From the NCBI RefSeq assembly GCF_003987015.1, contig NZ_PIPQ01000003.1:158722-222721 (forward strand): a stretch of 64,000 bases of DNA, in the 5' to 3' direction. Shown one piece after another: positions 19,995-29,272 of this stretch (positions are counted from its first letter, which is position 1; each line of letters starts with the position of its first letter). Below the pieces are notes generated by a model, which was not told where the DNA came from, ran no database searches, and saw only the letters and a program-made list of their open reading frames with translations. A program made the translations under genes and the position numbers. The stretch is from Aliidiomarina taiwanensis (GTDB lineage Bacteria > Pseudomonadota > Gammaproteobacteria > Enterobacterales > Alteromonadaceae).

Positions 19995-21914
19995 CTACGC
20001 CAGTTTCAGTAATAAGTCGTTCATACGACGTACAAAGCTGCTTGGGTCTTTCAAATTACCCCGCTCGGCCAAGGTTGCTTGGTCCAGCAACAGCTCCGCC
20101 CAGTCAGCAAATTGCGCTTCGTCTGTTTCGTCCGCAATACGAGTCACCAAGGGGTGCTCTGGGTTCAACTCCAGAATGTACTTGGTTTCTGGTACCTTCT
20201 GACCCGCCGCTTCCATCAGCTTGGCCATTTGCGTGCTCATATCGTTCTCATCGGTCACAATACATGCCGGCGAGTCCGTTAAGCGGTGCGTACTACGGAC
20301 CAACTTCACCTTATCGCCCAGCGCTTCAGTAAAGCGCTCCACTACAGGCTTAAAGGCTTCATCTGCAGCTTCTTGCTCTTTCTTGTCTTCTTCTGTGTCT
20401 AAGTCACCTAAGTCAAGATCACCACGGGTTACCGACTGGAACTGCTTGTCTTTAAACTCCGTGAGGTGCGTCATCAACCATTCGTCAATACGGTCGGAAA
20501 GCAACAACACTTCCACACCTTTCTTACGGAAGATTTCCAACGACGGGTTATTGCGCGCCGCTTCAAAGCTGTCAGCCACAATGTAGTAAATCTTGTCTTG
20601 GCCTTCTTTCATTCGCTCAAGGTAGTCGTCTAGCGACACACGCTGTTCTGCAGTGTCCGTGTGCGTAGAAGAGAAGCGCAACAACTCAGCAATTCGTTCT
20701 ACGTTGGCTTGGTCTTCTGCTGGGCCTTCTTTTAACACAGTACCAAAGGCATCCCAGAACGTGTTGTAGGCGTCCACGTCGTTTTTCGCTAAACGGCTTA
20801 GCATACTCAGTACACGCTTGGTGCTGGCTGAACGCATAGAGCGAGTAATTTTGTTGTCTTGCAAAATTTCACGCGACACGTTTAATGGTAGGTCGTTCGA
20901 GTCGATCAAACCACGGACAAAGCGCAGGTACGGCGGCATAAACTGCTCTGCGTCGTCCATAATAAAGACCCGCTGCACATACAGCTTAATGCCCTTTTGC
21001 GCATCACGATTCCATAAGTCAAATGGCGCGCGCTGCGGAATATAGAACAGGCTGGTGTACTCGTGCTTACCTTCTACCTTGTTGTGACTCCACACCAATG
21101 GGTTTTCAAAGTCATGGGCCAGCGACTTGTAAAATTCGTGGTGCTCTTCATCCGTCACTTCGCTGCGGTCACGAAGCCACAGTGCTTTACCTGCGTTAAT
21201 GGTTTCCCACTCGCCAGGTACAGCCGCAATTTTCTCACCGTCTTCCCCTTCACGCTCTGGCTGCTCGTCTTTCCACATTTGCACCGGCATGTTCAGGTGG
21301 TCTGAATAACGGGTAATAATTTGGCGCAAGTTCCAGGTCTCTAAAAACTCTTCCGCGTCGTCACGTAAGTGCAGAATAATGTCCGTTCCGCGGCTTTCTT
21401 TTTCAATTTCCGCTAGGGTGAACTCGCCATCACCTGCCGACTTCCATTCAACCCCAGCCGACTTGTCGACACCTGCAGCACGGGAACGTACGGTGACACT
21501 GTCGGCCACAATAAAGGCCGAGTAAAAACCAACACCAAACTGGCCAATGAGTTGTGAGTCTTTGGTTTGATCGCCAGAAAGCTGGCTAAAGAATTCTTTG
21601 GTGCCCGACTTCGCAATGGTTCCTAGGTTCACCAATGCTTCGTCTTTGGTCATACCTATTCCGTTATCGCTCACGGTCAGCGTACGGGCTTCTTTGTTTA
21701 CGCTAACGCGCACATGTAGGTCTGGGTCGTCTTCAAAAAGGCTGGTATTTTCGAGCGCTTTAAAACGTAATTTGTCCGCCGCGTCCGAGGCGTTGGAAAT
21801 AAGCTCACGTAGGAAAATTTCTTTGTTTGAATACAGCGAATGAATCATTAAATTCAATAGCTGCTTTACTTCTGTTTGAAATCCATGTTTTTCTGCAGTT
21901 GTATTATCAGCCAT
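19995..21914 (-). CDS. htpG: Chaperone HtpG (bacterial Hsp90)
   Basis: This is a 639-residue ATP-dependent cytosolic chaperone. The GHKL ATPase domain shows [13 protein letters not shown] near residue 35, DNGIGMT near 80 and [11 protein letters not shown] near 125. The middle and C-terminal dimerisation domains follow. I chose the ATG at 21914 because AGGAGA lies eight bases upstream and the protein then starts like other HtpG proteins; a GTG/ATG-rich extension up to 21935 is unlikely. A sigma-32-type promoter lies upstream at 21963-21990. Confidence 0.96.
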   Translation of the reverse strand: MADNTTAEKHGFQTEVKQLLNLMIHSLYSNKEIFLRELISNASDAADKLRFKALENTSLFEDDPDLHVRVSVNKEARTLTVSDNGIGMTKDEALVNLGTIAKSGTKEFFSQLSGDQTKDSQLIGQFGVGFYSAFIVADSVTVRSRAAGVDKSAGVEWKSAGDGEFTLAEIEKESRGTDIILHLRDDAEEFLETWNLRQIITRYSDHLNMPVQMWKDEQPEREGEDGEKIAAVPGEWETINAGKALWLRDRSEVTDEEHHEFYKSLAHDFENPLVWSHNKVEGKHEYTSLFYIPQRAPFDLWNRDAQKGIKLYVQRVFIMDDAEQFMPPYLRFVRGLIDSNDLPLNVSREILQDNKITRSMRSASTKRVLSMLSRLAKNDVDAYNTFWDAFGTVLKEGPAEDQANVERIAELLRFSSTHTDTAEQRVSLDDYLERMKEGQDKIYYIVADSFEAARNNPSLEIFRKKGVEVLLLSDRIDEWLMTHLTEFKDKQFQSVTRGDLDLGDLDTEEDKKEQEAADEAFKPVVERFTEALGDKVKLVRSTHRLTDSPACIVTDENDMSTQMAKLMEAAGQKVPETKYILELNPEHPLVTRIADETDEAQFADWAELLLDQATLAERGNLKDPSSFVRRMNDLLLKLA

Positions 21915-21962
21915 GGCTGAGTCTCTCCTGATCATACGTTATTTAAATGAACGTTATGAAGG

Positions 21963-21990
21963 AGATGGGGACTCAGCCTGGTTTTTTCAA
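21963..21990 (-). promoter_or_regulatory. Predicted sigma-32 heat-shock promoter of htpG
   Basis: On the minus strand TTGAAA (21990-21985) is followed after 14 bases by CCCCATCT (21970-21963), matching the known RpoH consensus (CTTGAAA, 13-17 bases, CCCCATnT) almost perfectly. It lies about 50 bases upstream of the htpG ATG, between recR and htpG. Confidence 0.88.
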
Positions 21991-22001
21991 TCCTTTCGCC
22001 A

Positions 22002-22604
22002 TTAAACTTTTTTACGGCCCTGAAAAGCATGGCCCAAGGTGCGGTGATCCACATACTCCAGCTCACCTCCCACAGGCACGCCATGGGCAATCCGACTAGT
22101 GTCAATTTGGTAGCGCGCCGCAGACTCTGCAATGTAATGCGCCGTGGCTTCACCTTCAACCGTGGGGTTGGTGGCAAGAATAACCTCTTGAATATGGCCT
22201 TGTTGCAAGCGTTGCTCGAGTAAGTCTAAGCCAATGTCTTTCGGGCCAATGCCGTCTAACGGCGACAGGTTACCCATTAAAACAAAGTATTGGCCATGAA
22301 ACTCCCCAGTTTGCTCAACGGCAATCACATCTGCGGGTGACTCAACAATACACAATACACCTTGCTCCGCCCTTTGCGGGTCAAGGCAAATAGCACACAC
22401 TTCACCTTCGGTTAAGGTGCGGCACTGCTGACAGCGCCCCACCACCTGTAAAGCATGCTCAATACTTGCAGCCAGCTTTTCAGCCCCGCCCCGCTGCCGT
22501 TCAAGCAGCATAAAGGCCATTCGCTGTGCTGTTTTTTGGCCTACGCCTGGCAGCACCCGCAAAGCCTGAATCAGCGAAGCTATCGCAGGACTAAAACCGC
22601 TCAT
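22002..22604 (-). CDS. recR: Recombination mediator RecR
   Basis: This 200-residue protein works with RecF and RecO to load RecA at single-strand gaps. It has an N-terminal helix-hairpin-helix region ([14 protein letters not shown]), a C4 zinc motif (CQQC and CAICLDP) near residues 57-75, and a Toprim domain starting ILCIVE-like ([10 protein letters not shown]) near 83. Its ATG overlaps the ybaB stop by one base (TAATG). Confidence 0.96.
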   Translation of the reverse strand: MSGFSPAIASLIQALRVLPGVGQKTAQRMAFMLLERQRGGAEKLAASIEHALQVVGRCQQCRTLTEGEVCAICLDPQRAEQGVLCIVESPADVIAVEQTGEFHGQYFVLMGNLSPLDGIGPKDIGLDLLEQRLQQGHIQEVILATNPTVEGEATAHYIAESAARYQIDTSRIAHGVPVGGELEYVDHRTLGHAFQGRKKV

Positions 22605-22936
22605 TAAAATGGCATCTTAAAGCCTGGTGGTAAACCCATACCACCGGTAACGTCCGCCATTTTCTGCTTCGACGCTTCTTCCACACGGCGCACTGCGTCG
22701 TTGGTTGCCGCAGCAATTAAGTCTTCCAGCATTTCACGGTCATCTTCATCGCCAATAATGCTTGGGTCAATTTCAACACGCTTCACATTGTGGTTACCGT
22801 ACATGGTCACTTTTACCATGCCAGCACCTGCTTCGCCTGTTACTTCCAAGCTTGCAATTTCTTCTTGGGCTTTTTGCATGCGCTCTTGCATTTGCTGCGC
22901 CTGCTTCATCATATTTCCCATACCGCCTTTAAACAT
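22604..22936 (-). CDS. ybaB: YbaB/EbfC nucleoid-associated protein
   Basis: This 110-residue DNA-binding protein begins [21 protein letters not shown], a Met/Gln-rich helix typical of the family, followed by the [21 protein letters not shown] core. It acts as a dimer on the nucleoid. It is encoded between dnaX and recR as in most gammaproteobacteria and is translationally coupled to recR. Confidence 0.95.
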   Translation of the reverse strand: MFKGGMGNMMKQAQQMQERMQKAQEEIASLEVTGEAGAGMVKVTMYGNHNVKRVEIDPSIIGDEDDREMLEDLIAAATNDAVRRVEEASKQKMADVTGGMGLPPGFKMPF

Positions 22937-23008
22937 GTGCTTCTCTCTTTTTCAGTACAAATAAAGTCAATTATACACTGCCCATGCAGCGTACGTATCA
23001 TAACAGCC

Positions 23009-25060
23009 TCAATCGCGTGGTTGAATACTTCCATCCACCAGCTCCAGTTCCAGGGCTGCTGTTAAGGCTTGAATATCGTCGTGTTGTTCTACATAGCTGG
23101 CCGCAAGTTGCAGTCGGTAACTGTCAATTTCTTGCTGAATCATAAAGGGCGTGTTCTGCACCTCACCAAACTCAATGGTTAAAGGCGCATCCCCTATCAG
23201 CTGTTGCAGCGTATTCGTTAAGTGCTGCTCGGTTTGTGGCGACCATAAGGTTTGCTTGTTGCTGCCTATGGTGAGCACATAACCGCCAGCCTGCTGCTTT
23301 AAGTTCGAATGCAGTAATAACTGTCGTACTAAGCCTTGCGGCTCAATACCAGCAATAGAAGCACTCCAGCCGTCAATGTCAGCGGCTTCTCGTACCTGGG
23401 GGGTAAGCTCTGCCCGTGGTGCCTGTAAAGCGTGAACGTGCTCCGGCACCAAAACCTGTGGCTCAGGCGCCGGTTCAGGCTTTGGGGGCGGGCTGTCCGC
23501 TCTCGGAGTAGGTTCCGCAGTTGTTGGGATTGGCTCTGAAGCCTGCGGTGTCGGCGGGGTTGCCCCACTGTCCGTACCCGCTAGTAAGTCACGGGTCGCC
23601 AGCAAACTGGCTAACGGGTCTTCGGCCACCTTCTCCGCCGTTGCCGCAGGCTGCTCAACAGCAGCTGCTGGCGGCTCTACCATAGGCTCTGGCTGCGATG
23701 GCGCTGGCACGTGTTGCGCACTCGCTTGTTGCAAAATAGCGTCTTGCTGCTGCACGAGTTCCGCTTCATCCAGGGCTGTCGGTGGCGGCGTAGGCTTCGC
23801 TGGCATACGCGGCGGTGTTGGCGGTGCTGCTTGCACCGGTTGCTCTGCTACCTGCTCTGGCTGCTGTTGCGCCACTTCTGGCTCTGCCAAGGTTGGCTCA
23901 GGTTCAGGCTCAGGCTCTGGTAAAGCTGGTTCACCATGACTTGCAGGTGCCGACGTTTGCAAGCTCGATGCCGTCACAGGACGAAACGTCAATAACCGCA
24001 GCAAGGTCATTTCAACAGCTGCAAAGGCGTCTGTGGCTAATGGTAGCTCTCGGCGCCCTTCCAGCACCATGCGGTACCATACTTGAATTTGCTCAGGCGC
24101 TAATAAGGCAGCCAGCGCCTGCATGCCTTCTTGGTGTTTCACTAAACCCGAGTCTAAATAATTCGGCGCGATTTGTAGCAGCGCCAATTGGTGTAGTAAA
24201 TTTTGCAGCTCATTCAGGACATCACTAATGTCCGTCATCCGGTCAGGCAGGCTACGCAAGTGTTGTAACGCTTGGTCCACCTGCCCCTGTGCTAAATAGT
24301 TCAACAGGGCAATGTTATCACGTGGGTCTAAGCGACCAAGCATCATGGCCACGCCTTGTTCGTTGACTTGGCCGTCCCCTTGAGCAATCGCTTGGTCAGT
24401 CAGGCTTAAAGCGTCGCGCATACTGCCACGGGCTGCCCGTGCTAACAGCTCAAGCGCACTCGCTTCAAAAGGAATAGACTCGGCGGACAATACCTTACTT
24501 AACTGCCCCGCAATTTCTTCACGGGTTAAAGCACGTAAGTTAAATTGCAAACAGCGCGACAGAACCGTGACCGGTAATTTGTCGGGCTCTGTTGTGGCGA
24601 GTAAGAAAATAGCGTGTTCAGGTGGTTCTTCTAAGGTTTTGAGTAAGGCATTAAAACTGTGTCGTGAAAGCATGTGCACTTCGTCTATCAAGTACACCTT
24701 ATACCGACCTGAAGTAGGTCTATATTGCACATTCTCAAGAATTTCGCGTGTGTCTTCCACCTTGGTGCGCGACGCCGCGTCAATTTCTAGCAGGTCAACA
24801 AAGCGGCCCTCATTAATTTGAACACAGGCTTCGCACTCACCACACGGATTAGGGGTAATACCTGTCACACAATTCAAACTGCGAGAAAGAATACGGGCAA
24901 TGGTGGTTTTGCCCACTCCTCGGGTACCTGATAATAAGTAAGCATGGTGTAGTCGTTGGTGGCGAAGCGCATTACTCAACGCTTGCAGCACATGCTGCTG
25001 GCCCACCACTTCAGAAAAAGTACTTGGACGCCATTGTCGTGCTAACACCTGATAACTCAT
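23009..25060 (-). CDS. dnaX: DNA polymerase III subunits gamma/tau
   Basis: The protein is about 683 residues long from the ATG at 25060, giving the family start MSYQVLARQWRP; the preceding ATG at 25063 is possible, with AGGGG close upstream. The AAA+ clamp-loader core has Walker A GTRGVGKTT near residue 45, a Cys-rich zinc segment near 64-79 and DEVHML near 126. After residue 360 comes a long Pro/Glu/Ala/Gln-rich linker and then the tau C-terminal domain that binds DnaE and DnaB. I saw no A-AAA-AAG slippery heptamer of the E. coli kind, so a separate gamma product is not predicted from sequence. Confidence 0.95.
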   Translation of the reverse strand: MSYQVLARQWRPSTFSEVVGQQHVLQALSNALRHQRLHHAYLLSGTRGVGKTTIARILSRSLNCVTGITPNPCGECEACVQINEGRFVDLLEIDAASRTKVEDTREILENVQYRPTSGRYKVYLIDEVHMLSRHSFNALLKTLEEPPEHAIFLLATTEPDKLPVTVLSRCLQFNLRALTREEIAGQLSKVLSAESIPFEASALELLARAARGSMRDALSLTDQAIAQGDGQVNEQGVAMMLGRLDPRDNIALLNYLAQGQVDQALQHLRSLPDRMTDISDVLNELQNLLHQLALLQIAPNYLDSGLVKHQEGMQALAALLAPEQIQVWYRMVLEGRRELPLATDAFAAVEMTLLRLLTFRPVTASSLQTSAPASHGEPALPEPEPEPEPTLAEPEVAQQQPEQVAEQPVQAAPPTPPRMPAKPTPPPTALDEAELVQQQDAILQQASAQHVPAPSQPEPMVEPPAAAVEQPAATAEKVAEDPLASLLATRDLLAGTDSGATPPTPQASEPIPTTAEPTPRADSPPPKPEPAPEPQVLVPEHVHALQAPRAELTPQVREAADIDGWSASIAGIEPQGLVRQLLLHSNLKQQAGGYVLTIGSNKQTLWSPQTEQHLTNTLQQLIGDAPLTIEFGEVQNTPFMIQQEIDSYRLQLAASYVEQHDDIQALTAALELELVDGSIQPRD

Positions 25061-25127
25061 CATCACCCCTGTAATGTGCTGCCTAACCTTCTGCACTCGC
25101 GCTCTGGTTTATGCTATCGCGTACGCG

Positions 25128-25682
25128 TTAGTCGTATGCCACCATGGCATAGCTTGAAATACCTTTTTCAGCCAAACGCTTACGGCCTGGCAAATATAAA
25201 AGCTCTGCTACAAATGCTGCTTCTACTATGGTCGCTTCGGTTTTTTGTATTAAGTCAATGGCAGCACTCATTGTGCCCCCAGTGGCTAACATATCGTCCA
25301 TCACCACCACTCGGTCACGGTGGGTTAAGGCGTCTTTATGCAATTCAAGGGCACTTTCACCGTATTCCAAGGCATACTCTTCGCGGTATGCGTCGCGGGG
25401 CAACTTGCCTTCCTTACGAATCAAAGTAATGCCTATACCAAGTCTGTCCGCTAGCGCAGCTGCAAATAAAAAGCCACGCGCTTCGACCGCTACAATTTGC
25501 GTAAGACCATAGTTTTCATAGCGTTCGTGTAATAAGTCAATGCTATAGCGCAGTGCCTTTGGGTCGGCAAGCATAGTGGTAATATCACGAAACACCACCC
25601 CTTTACTGGGGTAGTCTGGTACATCCCGAATAGTGTCGGCAATGTACTTTCCGCGCAAATCTGCGCAAGCATAGTGCGTCAT
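25128..25682 (-). CDS. apt: Adenine phosphoribosyltransferase
   Basis: This 184-residue purine salvage enzyme makes AMP from adenine and PRPP. The PRPP-binding motif VVVMDDMLATGGTM is near residue 127, and the N-terminal YPSKGVVFRDIT segment near 24 is diagnostic. It lies upstream of dnaX as in E. coli. Its ATG overlaps the stop of the upstream response regulator by one base (TAATG), an unusual coupling. Confidence 0.95.
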   Translation of the reverse strand: MTHYACADLRGKYIADTIRDVPDYPSKGVVFRDITTMLADPKALRYSIDLLHERYENYGLTQIVAVEARGFLFAAALADRLGIGITLIRKEGKLPRDAYREEYALEYGESALELHKDALTHRDRVVVMDDMLATGGTMSAAIDLIQKTEATIVEAAFVAELLYLPGRKRLAEKGISSYAMVAYD

Positions 25683-26056
25683 TAAACAATATCTCGTTGT
25701 CGATAGGAATTTAAAAGCTGCAGCAGGCTCTCGTCTAGCGGCTTGGCCAATACATGGTCGGCTCCCACACGTTCTGCGCGCTCCCTCACTTGCGCCACGT
25801 CACCTGTGGTCATTAAGCATAGGGGCGTGTTCTTATAGCTTGGCAACTCACTTAAGTTACGAATAAGCGCTATACCGTCCATTATTGGCATTTTGTGATC
25901 TGTTAGTACCACGTCGAAGGGCTGTTTTTTGGCTAAGTTCAGTCCGCCTAAACCGTCCTCTGCTACCGTCACCTGAAAATATGCTGGGTTCAACATGGCC
26001 AATACCGACTCACGCGCACGGGCGTTGTCGTCCACCAGCAAAACATGTAACACCAT
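25682..26056 (-). CDS. Single-domain response regulator (CheY-like)
   Basis: This 124-residue receiver-only protein has the acidic pocket Asp9/Asp10, phospho-acceptor Asp53 in VLTDHKMP, switch Thr83 and Lys105 in AKPLD. No output domain is present, so it should act by protein-protein contact, as CheY or Spo0F do. No kinase gene is adjacent; the nearest is the YfiR-kinase gene about 17 kb away on the other strand. It is translationally coupled to apt. The partner and output are unknown. Confidence 0.9.
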   Translation of the reverse strand: MVLHVLLVDDNARARESVLAMLNPAYFQVTVAEDGLGGLNLAKKQPFDVVLTDHKMPIMDGIALIRNLSELPSYKNTPLCLMTTGDVAQVRERAERVGADHVLAKPLDESLLQLLNSYRQRDIV

Positions 26057-26090
26057 AGTTTAATCCCTTAAAACAACACAAAAGGTGTTA

Positions 26091-26219
26091 TTAAGCGCCA
26101 AATACCAGCATAAGAACACGCAACAAAGGCGTTAACAGCGCAATGCCAACAAAGGCTAGTACACCTAATACAATGTGTAAAACCCCTGCTTGTTCGTATT
26201 TTGTATTATCTAAAGTCAT
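26091..26219 (-). CDS. Tiny membrane protein, 42 residues
   Basis: An ATG at 26217-26219 opens 42 codons ending at TAA 26091-26093. The first 13 residues are polar (MTLDNTKYEQAGV). The rest, about 28 residues, is almost entirely Leu/Val/Ile/Ala/Phe/Gly with one Arg, long enough for one membrane span or a hairpin. An AGGG element lies about ten bases upstream. It sits 34 bases before the response regulator on the same strand, so the two may be co-transcribed. I do not recognise the family. Confidence 0.6.
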   Translation of the reverse strand: MTLDNTKYEQAGVLHIVLGVLAFVGIALLTPLLRVLMLVFGA

Positions 26220-26352
26220 TATAAATACCCTATAAAAAAGAACCTTTATGATGCGCATACTAACCGATAACAGGCTTTTTTGGAAGGTAAAGTCTTAGGC
26301 TTAAGCCCTTGCTTAGCCCATTTTGGTGCCAGCGGAATTCTGCAGCAGACAC

Positions 26353-26379
26353 AAAAAAGCCCGCCGAAGCGGGCTTTTT
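26353..26379. terminator. Terminator of the TonB2 operon
   Basis: AAAGCCCGC and GCGGGCTTT pair across a CGAA tetraloop, with an A-run on the left and a T-run on the right. It lies 15 bases past the stop of the TPR gene, whose transcript (minus strand) it should end. It also faces the promoter side of the small membrane protein. Confidence 0.9.
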
Positions 26380-26393
26380 AAAAACAGAGTCAA

Positions 26394-27704
26394 CTACAGG
26401 TTCACACCACGTCGTTGAGCGGTTTCACGAATGTAACCAGCCCAGTTCTCTGCATTACGGCGAGTTGCCGAATAGCGAGCCGCATTTTCCATCGCTGCAA
26501 TAGCCTGACGGTATTGCTTCGCGTTGAAATGTGCTTCACCGAGAGACATGTACAGTCGACCTGCATCCGCACCCTCAGCAGCACCTACATCAAGGGCACG
26601 TTGGAACGACTGTGCCGCCTTGCTGTATTCATCCGATAATGCATAAGCATCACCTTGTGAACGGTACGCTTTCATGAGCTCTTCGTCGTCGTCAGTAAAC
26701 TTCACAACTTCGTTGTACGTTTCAGCTGCACGCTCAAACTCACGAGCGGTGTAGTAGCTACGAGCCGCCGAAGCCCAGTTCGAACGCGTTGCTTCAATCT
26801 CGCCCGACTTCAAGTGCTTCGTCATAATCTCGCCAGCGTAAAACGGAATGTTGCTGTTCGAGTACATTTGCACTAGGTAGCGGTAGTCTGAAGAACGGTC
26901 CAAGTAACCCGCGTCGTATGCAATGGCAAGTGTTGAAAGCGCTTTGTCATACTGTTCGTTCATTGCATAGAACATACCTAGCTGGCTCCACCAGCGGGTT
27001 TGCTCAGGCAATACAGTGACACCTTCTTCCAGTACTTTGATAGCGTTAGGAATATCATTTAACTCAAAGTACGCACCTATCATTAATACATAGGGGTTAC
27101 GGTTAGGCTCGTCGTAGTTTTCAATTGCTTTGCGAGCAAAAGGTATAACTTGGTTATAGTTCTTTAACTCCATGTGCGCAGCAGCCATTCGGAATAGAAT
27201 TTCCGGCTCCCACTCACCAGCAAACTGAAGGTAGCGTTTAAATGTTTCAATCGCATCTTCAAAGTGCTCTTCTTGAAGCTGAAGGTTACCGAGCAGTTGT
27301 AACGACTGCTTTTGGTCACCATAACTTAAAATGTCATACGCAACTGCTTCACGAAGAAGTTCAAGAGCCTTTTCAGGCTGTGCTTCTTCGTCTTCAAGCG
27401 AGGCATACATAGTACCTAGAAAGCGGCCAATATAAGCGCGCTCGTAGTCACTGCGAGGTGACAACTCTTCTAGAACCACAATAGCCTGTTGAATTTCAGA
27501 CGCTTCGTAATGCTCAAACGCTTGCACAACGGCACGCGCTAGGCGGTCGCCTAAAGCGTGCGAGCGGCGGTTTTCCTGCATGGCTGTCACTTCTTCCTGG
27601 GTAGGAATGGTGAAGCCAACATCCGCCTGTTGAGCTTGCGCTGGAAGGAATGCCATACTCAGCAACGCAACCGCAGCACATAGTGTTGTTGTTAAACGCA
27701 TCAT
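26394..27704 (-). CDS. TPR-repeat protein of the TonB2 system (TtpC-like)
   Basis: The 436-residue protein has a signal peptide (cleavage predicted after LPAQAQ, about residue 25). Helical TPR-like repeats follow from about residue 45 to the end, with segments such as AIETFKRYLQFAGEWEPEIL and AAQSFQRALDVGAAEGADA. It is the last gene of the DUF3450-ExbB-ExbB-ExbD-TonB cluster. In Vibrio and Shewanella a TPR protein of this kind is part of the TonB2 complex and probably links TonB to the outer membrane or periplasmic partners. It starts six bases after tonB. Confidence 0.88.
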   Translation of the reverse strand: MMRLTTTLCAAVALLSMAFLPAQAQQADVGFTIPTQEEVTAMQENRRSHALGDRLARAVVQAFEHYEASEIQQAIVVLEELSPRSDYERAYIGRFLGTMYASLEDEEAQPEKALELLREAVAYDILSYGDQKQSLQLLGNLQLQEEHFEDAIETFKRYLQFAGEWEPEILFRMAAAHMELKNYNQVIPFARKAIENYDEPNRNPYVLMIGAYFELNDIPNAIKVLEEGVTVLPEQTRWWSQLGMFYAMNEQYDKALSTLAIAYDAGYLDRSSDYRYLVQMYSNSNIPFYAGEIMTKHLKSGEIEATRSNWASAARSYYTAREFERAAETYNEVVKFTDDDEELMKAYRSQGDAYALSDEYSKAAQSFQRALDVGAAEGADAGRLYMSLGEAHFNAKQYRQAIAAMENAARYSATRRNAENWAGYIRETAQRRGVNL

Positions 27705-27710
27705 GAGTGA

Positions 27711-28325
27711 TTAACCCCCTTCCATTGTGAAATCAAGCTGAACCGTCATACCTTCTTGACGAACTGGCACACCGTCAACCATCTTCGCGGCATAACGCCA
27801 GCGACGAAGGGCTGCTCGTGCCTCGCGGTCGAATACACGACGCGGCTCTGCCTCAATGATTTCGATATCTTCAACACCACCAACTTCGTTAATGGTGAAG
27901 CGCAAACGCACCCAACCTTCAATACCGTCGCGCGCAGCAGCTGCCGGATAACGAGGTTCAACACGCACCAGCGGTTGAGCATCACCATCACGGGACATAC
28001 CTGCGCCCGGGCCGGATAGGCCGGTATCACCAGCGCCAATGTTCACGTCACCTAAGTCCAAGTTAAAGCTTACAGCATCATCTGTCGCTTGTGGCTCTTG
28101 TGGTGGACTCTCCGGCGGCGTTTCTGGCGGCGGTGGAGGTGGAGGCGGAGTACGACGACGAGCGTCAACTTCTTGGTCCGCCTGCGTTTGTACAATATCG
28201 ATCGTAGCAGGAGCTTCAGGCGGTTCGTTCCGCTGTTCTCCGCCACTAATCAGGAATGCCATTAAGACAAACAGAGCGAAGGTGACAGCAGCGCCTAGTA
28301 ATATTGATACTAATACGCGCACCAT
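27711..28325 (-). CDS. tonB2: Energy transducer TonB (TonB2 type)
   Basis: This 204-residue protein has an N-terminal membrane anchor (about residues 5-28) and a periplasmic Pro-rich stretch with eight consecutive prolines followed by PET/PES repeats (about 60-82). The C-terminal TonB domain has VRVEPRYPAAAARDGIEGWVR near residue 122. It transmits proton-motive force from ExbB/ExbD to outer membrane receptors. The linker is short, as is usual for TonB2. It lies two bases after exbD. Confidence 0.93.
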   Translation of the reverse strand: MVRVLVSILLGAAVTFALFVLMAFLISGGEQRNEPPEAPATIDIVQTQADQEVDARRRTPPPPPPPPETPPESPPQEPQATDDAVSFNLDLGDVNIGAGDTGLSGPGAGMSRDGDAQPLVRVEPRYPAAAARDGIEGWVRLRFTINEVGGVEDIEIIEAEPRRVFDREARAALRRWRYAAKMVDGVPVRQEGMTVQLDFTMEGG

Positions 28326-28327
28326 AA

Positions 28328-28729
28328 TTAATCGTTCTCCGCTGCTATTGATATTTGAGCAATACCTGCTTCTTTAATTTGGTCCATGACCTTCACTACA
28401 ATTCCGTGCTTCGCGTTGTCATCAGCCTGAATAACCACCATATCGGTAGGCTGTTCTGCTAATAAACGCTCAAGGTTTGCAGCAACTCGTTCTACATCTA
28501 CCTGACGACGGTCCATCCATACTTCACCGTTCTCGCGAACAGCAATAAAGATGTTAGCCGAAGGCTTAGATGTCGCTTGTGAAGCTTCAGGACGATTTAC
28601 ATCAATACCTGCCTCTTTCACAAACGAGGTCGTTACGATAAAGAAGATCAACATGATAAATACGATGTCGAGCATCGGCGTCATGTCGAGTGTTGCTTCT
28701 TCTTCTTCACGAATACGTTTACGTGCCAT
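28328..28729 (-). CDS. exbD2: Biopolymer transport protein ExbD (TonB2 system)
   Basis: The 133-residue protein has a short charged N-terminus, then LDMTPMLDIVFIMLIFFIVT, the single membrane helix with its conserved protonatable Asp near residue 18-22. A periplasmic domain follows. Together with ExbB it forms the proton-driven motor that energises TonB. It lies 12 bases downstream of exbB2 and two bases before tonB. Confidence 0.94.
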   Translation of the reverse strand: MARKRIREEEEATLDMTPMLDIVFIMLIFFIVTTSFVKEAGIDVNRPEASQATSKPSANIFIAVRENGEVWMDRRQVDVERVAANLERLLAEQPTDMVVIQADDNAKHGIVVKVMDQIKEAGIAQISIAAEND

Positions 28730-28741
28730 AATTTTACTCTC

Positions 28742-29269
28742 TTAATGATGAGGCATACTGTCGATTAGCTTCGATTTCTCGCGCGCGACGCGAACGTCAA
28801 GACGCTGAACGAAGAACATGCCCGACAATGCTGCCACCATTCCAGACATGGTCGGAATAGTCGCCATTGAAATACCGCCAGCCATCAGACGTGGGTTACC
28901 TGTCCCCTGCACCGCCATAATTTCAAATACTGAAATCATTCCGGTGACCGTACCAAACAGTCCGATAAGCGGACAAATGGCAATGGTTGTCTTTAGCAGC
29001 AGCATCCGCGCTGTTAAGTTGCTCGACGCTTCTGAAATCCATGCTTCACGGATTCTATGTGCGTACCAGGAGGTTTTATCTTCCCTAGCATTCCAATTCT
29101 TGATGATCTGCTCCCGCTCGCGCGGGAACACACCAAGGATGTACCAGTAACGCTCAACCATCACAATCCACATAATGAGAAGCGCTACGGCTACTAGGTA
29201 AAGTACATTACCACCAGTGCCAATAAAATCCCTGACAGTTTCCCAAAGGCCTATCAGGTACAATTCCAT
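28742..29269 (-). CDS. exbB2: ExbB-type proton channel protein (TonB2 system, short)
   Basis: This 175-residue MotA/TolQ/ExbB protein has three membrane segments and the family core GLFGTVTGMISVFEIMA near residues 103-120, followed by GGISMATIPTMSGMVAAL. It lies three bases after the long ExbB gene and before exbD. In TonB2 clusters this short ExbB partners ExbD, and the long homologue upstream has an accessory role. Confidence 0.93.
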   Translation of the reverse strand: MELYLIGLWETVRDFIGTGGNVLYLVAVALLIMWIVMVERYWYILGVFPREREQIIKNWNAREDKTSWYAHRIREAWISEASSNLTARMLLLKTTIAICPLIGLFGTVTGMISVFEIMAVQGTGNPRLMAGGISMATIPTMSGMVAALSGMFFVQRLDVRVAREKSKLIDSMPHH

Positions 29270-29272
29270 GGC

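Noticed and set aside
22937..23008. A small gene or RNA between ybaB and dnaX
   Set aside because: It is only 72 bases, with no start plus ribosome site and no recognisable RNA fold.
27711..28325. A collagen-like or structural gene suggested by the proline run
   Set aside because: The proline-rich stretch is the normal periplasmic linker of TonB, and the C-terminal TonB domain is clear.
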